A stretch of 64,000 nucleotides of DNA from Endomychus coccineus (lineage: Eukaryota > Arthropoda > Insecta > Coleoptera > Endomychidae). Location: NCBI GenBank assembly GCA_958510875.1, contig OY294068.1:82517978-82581977 (forward strand), written 5' to 3'. How positions within the stretch are numbered: the stretch's first letter is position 1; every line of letters begins with the position of its first letter. Positions 50,001 through 62,000 of the stretch are shown here, one piece after another. Under the pieces are notes generated by a model that worked only from the letters and a program-made list of their open reading frames with translations, did no database searches and was not told the DNA's origin. A program made the position numbers and the translations under genes.

Positions 50001-53000
50001 TTGAATAATTATCATCTACTGCAAACAGATCAAGTGTGATGATTCCTTTGAACCCTAAAACGACTAATGTTCTACATTTTGGAAATAATACTCCTGAGTA
50101 GACATACTTCATTCGTCAGATCTTTCGGTCGCGGAGCAGATTGATAAGGATAACCGTACTCAGGGCTTTGACATGGTCGCAGCAAGTACTGATAGCAGTT
50201 AAAAAAGCTATCTCCACTTTGTTTCTTATTTAGAAAATCTTTTTCCAATTTCTCCCCTGTTATTCTAAGGAAAATGTATACTACCTACGTTCGACCTCAT
50301 TACAGCACCATCACTAGAATGATACGTGGCGATTTGATTCTTATGTTGTCCATGATAACTTCGACATAAATTTAAGTCACATTTGTTCATTTGACAATGA
50401 TGATTGAATATGGGCTCATGAAGTCATGAATATAAACTAGCTCGTGATAAAATTTTCAAGAGTGTACGTCAGGATTTCGTTGTTAAAAGAGATTTTTCGC
50501 TCTGGAATTATTTATCCGATTTTGATGCCAGTGTATGGTCAGTTAATATATTCAAAACTAGATTTGACTCGGTTATAGACAGTATTGTCTGAAAATGTCA
50601 ATAGTTTCAATAATGTGTCTTAGTTTATATGTGCTAGAATGCCCTGTTATTTTGGTTATACTTAGTTTGGTATCCATATTATCGTTTATTTTTTGAGCTA
50701 CACTGCTCTTTGTATTTATTAGGAATAATAATAATATACTGAAGTAAATATTGTTTGGTTGTTTCCGGTTTATTAATTTTTGATTACTTGATCTGAGAAC
50801 CATTATTTTATGTGATTAGTTTGTGATAATAGCATTGAAAAAAGTGTATATAAATTTGAATGAAAGGCGGTCATAATTATTCGAACGAATCTGAATTATA
50901 ATATCTGATTGGGTATTTTTCAATGAATATTAAAATAAATGTTGTTTCTGTTCTTCTGAGAATTAAATCTAAAAAGGATAATAATTGTTTCTATTGTGAA
51001 GTTTATTTTTTAAAATCAATCCACCTGAAAATAAAGTTCACATTAAAGTAATACTAACATAGTAGTATAGTGTTCAATTTTGCATAATGAATAACTTGAA
51101 TATTACATGATTTCCCAAAAATCATCAATCATGTATTCGATCACATTCAGAACATTGCATTAATTTTTAATCTAAAGTAGATACACAATAGTGAACATTT
51201 GTATTCGTATTTCATCATGTTGTTTTCATTACCAACTATAATCTCTTGCATATTAAACATTTTTAGGAATCAGGTTTTCATACAAACGAATCTTCAGTAG
51301 AACCAATAGATGAAGATGAAGTGGATCCACCAATGTTAGCTGAGACTTGTATGAGAGAACTAGTAGGAAGAGCGTCTTTTGGGCACATAAGGACAGTACT
51401 CAGGCCTGTTTTAAGGTAAACGCGAATGATGTCTTCCATAAGTGAACATATGTAGTTTGAGTTGAATTAACTATATGAATAATGATCACGTGACTTCCTC
51501 ACCTTTGTTTACAAAATAGCTTTCTGACGCTCATGTATGTGATTGTTTCTTCCATTTAAATTTTATTCAAATGGTGTACGTACATAATGTATTTTATCCG
51601 ATGGCATGTCATAATGACAACGTTATGTCACTCAATATTGACGACATAAGGAAGCGCATTATGATACTAAGTACCATAATGAAATTCTATATGAAAAACA
51701 TGTAATGGTGAGATCAAAAAAGTTTATTCAAAATGCATAACTATGTACAAAACTATTTATTATAAATGGTAAAAGAGCATGTACTACAATTTGCAATATT
51801 AATTCCAATGGATTCTAGAGTTTTTACATCAGTGGTTGATGATTTTTGGTAAACTTGTAATCCTGTTTGGTTGTTGGCACCAAAAATTCCTTCTGATATT
51901 TTTTTCTTTTGCTCTTTCGAATTTTCGATGTAACCTTCAGCAATGGTATTGCTTTTCCATCCGCCATGGCGTTTAACGGTACACAGATCAGCTCCAGAAG
52001 CAGACGATCGCCGAAAACAATGTCTGGTATATTCTTCAGGGTGAGGTAAATTCAAAAAAGTGGCAATAACTTTGGCATTTTACCAAAGGTGTGTATTCCA
52101 ACGGGTTGTTTTGTGCATTTCTTATTTTTATAAGTGCCAAAAAAACGTAGATGGTTTGTGTTGCAAGGTCGTATTCTCATATATTGCCTGACAAGTTCTA
52201 CCATATTCAATCCTGGGATATTCCCCGAATATGCGAATTCTCGCATTACCTTTGTTTCTGTATTCGGTAAAGTAATTCTAAAAACGTATCCTTCATCTAT
52301 TACTTTTTCAACAAGCATATTTGTCAATTCCTCTCTTCTGCATGCTCCACTTAGTCCAATTATCATAGCAACTTTTTTAAATAAATATGTATCATCTAAT
52401 GCTTCCGTTAAAAACTTTGTAACATCTTGTTTAGTAAATATTTTGGATTTTTTAGCTCTGTAACCTTCTGATTTACGTTTTAGTAATGCATCCAGCTGTA
52501 GATACTTCTAATATCGACGTTTTTTCTTGTTGATAAAATACTTCTTATCATCGAATAATACGACCAAAGAGAAGAGGGTTTTCTTTCCTTAGATAAGCTT
52601 TCATAGTAAGCCAACAATACTTCTTCATGAGTGATATTCTTGATTTTCTTAGCAGAACACCATTCTTCTTACCGATTAGACACCATTTCATATACACTCC
52701 GTGATTTTTCCGGCAAAAGAGAGTCCACGGTATTTCGCGTCATTTCTTCCAAATCAGAAGGTAAACTACCAGTTTCAGAAGCACTCATTATTATTTAAAT
52801 TATATTAAATTCTACCATAGTCAAAGTATACAGGTCTGCCGGAGCCTCCCTTCTACTCTTTTTAAAATTCGAGTGCAAGCTGATTGGTCGTTTATTTCGT
52901 TTATTTAATGTTATTGACGACGATATAGTATGATGTTGTCACGTGCCCGCGATGTGATTGGAGGAGCTAGGTGATGTCACCTAGCGCCAGAAACGATGGA

Positions 53001-56000
53001 AGGGAGGCTCCGGCAGACCTGTATACTTTGACTATGAAATTCTAAGTGACAATTGTGTTAAACAGCGGTAAATAAATATTGCCGTTACAACCTGACGTCA
53101 AGGAAATCGCAAAGCACAGCTCACTCACCTACTAATATTTGAAACTACACATATGCTTACTCCTTTAAAAATTGTTGTCATTGTGACATGTCAAAAATGC
53201 AGTTTTTAATTTTTCGAAAACGTATTAATATAAATGCCATCAGATAAAATTTTGTATGTAATACGAATCATAACTTATTACATAAATAACTATTACAACT
53301 CTGTTTTATATGACAACCTTGTTTTGTACTGACACTTGCTGTCACATGAACTATCAGAATTTACCACAGAGTGAAGACAATAAATAATTGAATCTTGAAA
53401 TAAGAATGTCGGTTACTTCTGCTGTTGGATATATACCTGTTGGGACCACTACTTTCCGTTAATCATCTTTTTGAACTTTTAGCACAAGGCAAAATAAAAA
53501 TTGGGGCATATTTTGCTAATGACGTAGCAATAGTTGCTACAGCACAGAGTCTTGAACAACTTGAATTGGTAATACACGAAACACAAACTTGAAAGTTGGT
53601 GTTGTCTATTACTCAATTTGGAAAAAATTTAATGTTTGTTTTCAATAAAAGAAAATTGCTATCAATGAATTCTATACATATTATAGGCAATGATATTAAA
53701 TTCTTGGAACACATATTGATTGTGGGCTGTGTTGGAAAATACACTTTTGTCGAGTATGTAGTAAGTTAAGTTCAGCATTCTTTGCTATCAATAGGCTAAA
53801 TCTTTTTCTGCAAACATCAGTGCTGATTAATGTTTATCACTCATTAGCAATTTCACGTATCAGGTTTAATATGCTGGTTTGTGGTAATGCTAATAATTTT
53901 CAGTGAGTATTTGACTTATTAGATTAATGTTGAACTTACAGCCATTGGGTTCATTTAAACCTTGTGTTATATCGAATAAGTTGTTTACACTCCCTTCATT
54001 AATAAGAAAGTTTGGAAACAGTGTCTGGAACACATAACCCTGCAACTAGGCATGGGAATTTACTCAGAATTACAGATCAGATCATACCTGTAAAGATCTC
54101 TGAGATTATCCTGATGCTTTGCCTACTCAGCGAGTGTCTCGCTTGCCCTTATAGTCCAAGCAATAGACTACGGCCTAATGTTAAATTTGCAGAAATTAAT
54201 ACCTGGAGAAAAAATATGAGCGTATAGGAAATTAAATTTAAAGATGAGTTTCTGTTTCATACAACTCGATCCGAAATGACGAACATAACCTAAAAAATTG
54301 GCAAAGTTGCAAAAAGCGGTTTTTCTCAAATAAGGAAAAAAATATAGCTCGAATCGAAAAAAGTTTAATGAGAAAGTTGTAGGTATCAAATAGATCTATC
54401 GATTTGCTCTCTTCATAATTATCGATATCTTTCATACTTTTCGAGTTATATTGAAAAAATAACTATTACGTATCCATACTTGTTATTTGCTGTACGTATA
54501 GTTCATGGCAAGTCTAAGACGTGATTTTTTTTTAAATTTATAATGTTGATATTTCGAAAAAAAGGTGCTCTCATAAATTGGCTAGATCTTCTCAGCGGAT
54601 GGTCCTAGAGTAATGATTCTTGGCCTACTTTCTTCTTGAAGAGTCTATAATTTTATTGAAGAAATATAGCGATTTTTCGATTTTTAAGGGTAGAAAATTA
54701 CTTTGAAAAATTGCAGCTTTTTTGAACATGTATTTTTCAGATAAGTTTTACAATTTTTATTTTAGGGAAATGTCCTTGACGGAAATCGATTCCTGACATT
54801 TTTTCACGAATTACCAAAAACATTTTTCATCTACGACCCTCTGGACCAGAGATAATTTTTTTATTACAAAAAAATCTGTAAGACGCAATAAACATTTTAG
54901 AGAAGTGTATGTTATGGATGTTAATGTTAAATACCTACATTTTCAATGAAAAAATACTAGGATATTTTTATTAACTTATAGTAATAGAAATTGAGCAACA
55001 AAGTGAAGTGTACGCGGCAGCCGGAGCGTGCAGCGGAGTGGGGAAAACTGATTTCGTGCGTTCAAAGTGGCTTGTGCTTGCAAAATCTGCAACATCTCGG
55101 CTTTTCCTTAAAATAAAAATTGTAACACTTATCTGAAAAAAACCTGTTCAAAAAAAGTGCAATTTTTTCAAAGTCATTTTTTTATCCTTAAAATTCGAAA
55201 AGTCGCTATATTTCTTTAGAAACATCATACCACAACTCTTCAAGAAGAAAATAAGCCTAGAATCGTTACTCTAAGACGATCCGCTGACAAGATCTAGCCA
55301 ATTTATGAGAGCGCTTTTTTTTTCGAAAAATCGATATATTTCGAAAAATTATTAATATTTTTGATTTAAAAAAAAAAACTCTGTAGGCTTGCAATGGGCT
55401 ATACGTACAGCAAATAACAAGTATAGAAACTTAATATTTAACGACTTCTCGATACCCCAATTTAACGGTTTTTTAATATAACTCGGAAAGTTTGGGAAAT
55501 ATCGATATTTATCATAGGAGCAAATCGATAGATCTATTTGATACCTACAACTTTCTCATTCAACTTTTTTTGATTCGAGCTATAGTTTTTTACTATTTTT
55601 TTGTTATTTAAGAAAAACCGCTTTTTGCAACTTTGCCAATTTTTATGTTATGTTCGCCATCTCGGATCTAGTTGCATGAAACAGAAACTGACCTTGAAAT
55701 TTAATTTCCTATACGCTCATATTTTTTTTTTCCGGTATTAATTTCTGCACGCACTTCTGTCTATTGCTTGGACTATTAGGCAGGCCTACCTCATTGCCAA
55801 GCAGCAGTTCGGCAGCCGTCAATGTTTCTCCATGCTGAGGCATGTTCATCTCAGATCAATCAAGGCCCTCAATGCTGAAGTCTGTGTACTCTTCCTCGTG
55901 TATGTAATGCCTCTGAGAAGATGAAAACTCAGATGGTGAATAAATCTTTGAAACTGGCATATAAAAAAATCTTCCAATTTTTCATTCGAAATTACAATCC

Positions 56001-59000
56001 ATGCTGAGAATAAAAAGTGGTATAGATTTAGCACCCCACCACAAATTGCATGCGTTCATGAAAGGGGCAAACAAATGTTATGAATATAAAAACCTTTAGT
56101 TTTCACATAAGATGTACGAAAACACTTTCCTACTTTTGAAAGTTGCCGTTATTTGTGGTGTTCTTGTGTTGTGCAGAATATACGAAATGTGCGATTTGCG
56201 CACGAGTGGCATTACAAGAAAAGGATCTGCCCTGATTATTTGCATCCGTTCATCTAAAACTGAGAAAGTCGAAAAATTTGCAGTTATCGACGGTCCTGGT
56301 ACTAAATATGTTCAGATGTTTAACAAGTACTTTTCTTTATGTCCGGAGAATGTCACTACATAGTGGATGTTTTTGAAATGCACTAATGGAAAATACATTA
56401 AACAAGTCGTTAAAATTAATACGCAGAAAAATGCACCGGCCACGCCTTCAGTCGATCTTCTCCGGCAATTATGGCTCATGTGGAGATGAATGTGGATTAG
56501 ATCAAACATCAAGTAGGTTGAAAATTCCCCGCAGCTGTTTCTGGTTATATTGAGGAGTCTACATTGAACAAAATGAAAGTTTTAAAGCTCATTGCTGGAG
56601 TCGTTAAAGTACTAAGTCAACATAGTCAGTTAATATCAATGGACCGGATGTGACATTAACATCAACGTCATTGAAGATCATAGGGATAGTGAAATGCAGA
56701 TCTCGATAATCCAAGAGGCATTCAAATATCAAACAATCAACATTGTACATTCAACATTTACTTGAAATAGTTGTTTTTTATTTTAATGTAGTTTGACATA
56801 TAAGTAAAAGGTAGAACTTATGGAAGTTGTTAAGTAACAACCTTTAAAACACCGCGTGTTTTAATTTTGGGTTTTCGTACGCTTTTAGTTGGGATTATTA
56901 TGCAGGTATAACAAAAAACATTTTTTTAAAGGAAAAAAATCTATGACGAAATCAATTTCCATAAATATAATTGATACAGAATGATGTTATGAAGCGATGT
57001 TGTGGCCAACATTGTAAAGAGTGAGGTGGGGACACTGTCACCAGTTTTAACTAGATGTGTATTCATACTTTCCTCGTAGAACGTGACTAGTTGACCCTCA
57101 ATTTCTTGCATACAACTGTGCCAATTATTAATAATAAACGAAGAAACAAATCAAAGCAGCGCTTCTTTCGTATTTCTTTGTCGGCATTTAGAGTAAATAA
57201 GCGCGTATCGAGTGTACTGCGTAGTTGGGTATAGCACTCAATACTATACCGGGTGTTTCCAATCCGACTCTCATTATTGGGTTCTCAGAAACTATAAGAG
57301 ATACGAAGATGGTTAAATTGGGGCAAAGTTGTATATCGGTAAGCCTGATAATATTCCGTTTAACAATTGAACTTATCTTTGGTACTTCCGGAAATATGTT
57401 GTAAAAAATTACGGTTGTCGTTTTTTATTTTTTACTGGTTTTTTTCAGAGGTTACTTAAAATCTATAAATACGTTCTCATAGGAACTTTTTGAGCTTCAT
57501 AATTTGGCGAAGTCGAAAATTCTCTAAGACGTTTAGTTTTTCTCATATCATTATCAACTCTGTTCTATGTTCTTATGGACGGCATATTGAATTTTTGCAA
57601 TTTTGAATTACCCCTCCCATTACCTTTTTAATGATGTATCAGAAGTTACCCTTGTAGTCCCAAAAATCAGAAATATTAAGTATAAAGGTTTTATACCATA
57701 GTAGGCTTTGATTTTTTCAATCTGTTACATGCAAATGTTATTTTGAGACATTGTTAAGCATTGTGTCGTTGAAATGGAGTTTACCATTGAATAAAAATAA
57801 ACGAGATATGATAAAACTTTATTAGAAAAACGATATAATCGGTTTAAAAACAGTGGATGTTTATCTGAACATGTATCCCTAAAGACAACAACTTCATCGA
57901 GTTTGGTTCGTTTTAATAACTATGACAAAATTATGTATGCAAAACTGTCCATCTCACTGCCCCATTATCCCCGATCCATTATCACCAAATATTTTTTTTA
58001 TAATTACCTGCCCACACTTAAGATTGAATTGCACTTGCGGTCGAAATTGGGGCTGTTTATGCACCAAATGTGGTCATTGTTTCGATTCAATATTCCAACA
58101 ACTCGTAAAAGTACTTTCATCTGGCCAAATTACATTTTCCAGGAACGCTGGAAAATCGGGTCTTCTTTGTAGCCAATCACAAAACTGGAATCGCCTTTCA
58201 GGATCACCTGGGTGCAGTTTTTGTGATACGTGAATTGTGTAGCATTTGAAACCATTTTCTTTGAGCTATCTATAGTCACTCATATAGGAAGAAACATCTA
58301 CAACGGAGGAAATTTGTCATGTGGATTTACCCGGGTTCATATTTATCTTCAAAATATCCACTTTTATTAAAAAGTATACAATAATGTAACGTTAATTTTA
58401 CTTCATTGATTAAATTAACTTCAGTTTCCTCATTCATTCTGTCTCTATATTTTTGTCTTTGCTTTTTAAGCACCAAACTCAGGGAGGTTATATCCAATAA
58501 TTTGAACCAAGTTCGCTGAGGTTGTGGTCTTTCGGGGTACATGACACCGTTTCTATAGTTTTTGTTAATAAAATTTCATAATATCGCGTTTTTCTTCGTT
58601 GGTAAACTACATTTTTAACGACACAGTGCTTAAAACAAGGTATCAAAATACCATTTACATATGGCAGATGTAAGCCTACTATTGTAGAAAAACCTTTTCT
58701 TTGATATTTCTATTTTTGGGACTACAAAGGTAACTTGTGATACACATTTAAAAGCTAATAGAAGGGGCTATGCAAAACTGCAAAAATCCAATATGGCGCC
58801 TATAAGAAATAAAGTTGATGATTTGAGAGAAACGAAAAAGGATGAAGCTCAAACATTTCCAATGAGAATGTATTTATAGATTTTTCTAACCTTTGAAATA
58901 AACGAAAACCGTAAATTTCAGTTTTTCCACCATATTTCCGGAAGTACCAAAGATAACTTCAATTTTTGAACGAAATATTATCGTGCTCAATTTTGCCTCA

Positions 59001-62000
59001 ATTTAACCATCTTCGTATCTCTTATAGTTAGATCTCAATGATGTCGACTTTGAAACACCTGGTATGAGCAAAAATTCATTTTTTATGTAACAGCTAGTTT
59101 TCATTGTGCTGGTTCAAAATTATCTGCTCTATTTATACTTATTGAAAACAGATAGTATGTGAGGCGGATAAATATAGACATGAAAAAATTTTGAGAATCC
59201 AACTTGTTTAATCAACCTATATCTCTCCGGTCTCCTCTGTTTACCATGTACTCATCTCGCGAAGCGGAATTAATTGCCCAAATTATGAATTAGAGATTTC
59301 CTTTTAACAGAATTCACAAGATTTTACCGTTAAAACAATATGATTTTTGAGTTGAAAATGAATTTCACAGCTTACTTTTTTTTCTAGGCACTTTGATTTG
59401 CATGAGTTATGGGTACCGAATCAATTTGCCATCCATACATTCCGCATAATAATGTTTTCAATTCAGGTTAGTACCGACAGAATCAATTCTCATTGTGTAG
59501 TACTGTAGTAGTAATATGCGATTATATGAAGATATAAATCTTTTAGGCGCAATACTCGTACACGGTAGTTGAATCTCTGATGGCTCATTTAGATGGAAAT
59601 ACCAAATCTAGCGCAACGATTCGAACTAGTATTGCAGGTGTTTTAGCAAAAATAATAGCAATTGCTGCTGGAGAAAGTGTTGGTGAGTAGTTGTTCTCTA
59701 ATATTTATATCATTAAGTATTAATAAACGGGTATGTTTCGTCTATTCTTTGTGAAATTCGCTAACGACTCGATAGAGTGATTTCCCAGAAGCAATTTTGT
59801 CAATAAATCTTTTTTCTTCAAATGTTGAGTAGAAAAAACTTAATGAAATCTACCAGAAGTTATTAATTCTGTATTCTAATTTTCATTTATTTCCCAATCA
59901 GGGCGTATATTATAGGGTGAGCTTAACTCTGACCATACCAAAGAAAAAGCAGACATGATCGATACGATGTGAAAGAATCACTTAAATGACGATGATTCGT
60001 TTGAAAAGACCTGTTCGTTCATGTGTTACTCATATCTTTGGTATTATATAATTTGTCTTCAATATAATCCAGAAGCAACATTGCCGCCGACCATAAAAAA
60101 TAAAAAGAAAACTTCGTCTGTATTTGCCGAACTAGTATAAGATATTAGTTCATATAATTGTAGTGCTAGAATGATAATTTTGACTTTCAAACAGTTCAAC
60201 TTGTAGTCTAGGCAACGAACCGGAAAAAAAATATAGTAAGCTAGAATTTCAAAAAAAATGTTGCTTTTGTTCCGAATACTCCACAGATCATTCATGACTA
60301 TCAAGACCGCGGGGGTCGACCTTTCTACTTCCCCAAAACGGGGTTTCAATCCCCCCAGAGGAGCATTCTTATAAAAACAATCCAAAATTAATGAATTAAG
60401 AGCCGAAAATTACCCCTAGTATGTTTTTTGGGTCGCTGATCACGATTTCGCAGTCAGTTTTCTCGGAAAACTCCCTCCAGATGAGAAATTTGGAAAATTT
60501 CTATATAATATATAATTTATAATTTTGTTGCAAAAATGACCTTTAGTAGGTTTTTTGGGTCGCTGATCACGATTCAGCTGTTAATTTTCCCAAAAAACTC
60601 CAGGTGGAAAATTCGGGAAATTTGAGATTTTCCTGAGACGGTTGTGAATAATAAAGTATAATTTTGATGCAAAAATGGCCTCTAGTAGGTTTTTTGAGTT
60701 GCTGATCACGATTCCGCTGTCATTTTTCCAAAAAAAAACTCTCCAGATGGAAAATTCGGGATTTTCCTGAGACGGTTATGAATGATAAAGTAGTCATTTT
60801 TGCAACAAAATTATACTTTATTATTCATAACCATATGAGGAATATATCAAATTTTCCATCTGGAGAGACTTTTTTGGGAAAAATTACAGCGGAATCGTGA
60901 TCAGCGACCCAAAAAATCTACTAGAGGTCATTTTTGCAACAAAATTATACTTTATTATTCACAAACGTCTCAGGAAAATCTCAAATTTCCCGAATTTTCC
61001 ATCTGGAGACAGTTTTTTGGGAAAAATAACAGCGGAATCGTGATCAGTGACCCAAAAAATCTAGGGGTCATCTTCGGCTCTTAATTTATTAATTTTGGAC
61101 TGTTTTTATAAGAATGCTCCTCTGAGGGGTTGAAACCCCGTTTTGAGGGCGTAGAAAGGTCGACCCCCCGCGGTCTTGATAGTCATGAATGATCTATGGG
61201 GTATTAGGAACAAAATGCAAAAAAAAATTTGAAATTCGAGCTTACTATATATATTTTTTTATTATGGCCTTTTTCCCGGCTTTTTGCCTGAACAATTGTA
61301 CTTGTTTATTGTACAAATTCGTGTAAAAAATCAATATTCTATCACTTTCGATATAATGGAGCTCGTTACCATTTCTTTCTAAGTACGTAATTACTTATAT
61401 CATTGTTCAGGTCCTACTGTGCTAGAAATCATCAATTCTTTGCTAAGTCATCTGAGGGATTCGGTGAAGAATTGTGAATTTCAAGCTGAAGAGAAGCAAT
61501 ACCAAGAAGCACTCATAAACGCTTTAGGAGAATTTGCCAATCATCTACCTGATTATCAGAAAATAGAAATAATGATGTTTATCATGAGCAAAATCCCTTT
61601 CCCTCTCGTTGACAACCAAACACCAGCTGACAATTTACTACAGAGTATTCTACTAAAAAGTTTGTTGAAGGTAAGTGGCAATTATGTTTTTATTCATTTT
61701 ATAGCAAATATTTTAAAAAATCATCATGGAACTGTGTGATATGCGCTTTGTATGTAATATTTATTTATTAGGCTTTTCTAACTCAATATCCTAAACATTT
61801 TCCCAGTGGCGGATCCCGAACTGTCGTATCAATTCGTAGCACATCTGTCGCTAATCTTTTGGGGGAGGGACCTTCATCCCCAATCCCCCCTCTGTAGCCA
61901 CTGTATTTTCTCTGCAACTAAACACTGCTCCTTTCCCATTCTCATCATAATTAACCGTTATTGTTTTGTAATTTCAGGTAGGCACCAAATATCAAACTAT

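Noticed and set aside
57903..58233. Two overlapping + strand frames of ~90-100 codons, one with many Cys
   Set aside because: The minus strand of the same region reads as a mariner-like transposase (WPDESTF), so the Cys-rich frames are antisense shadows.
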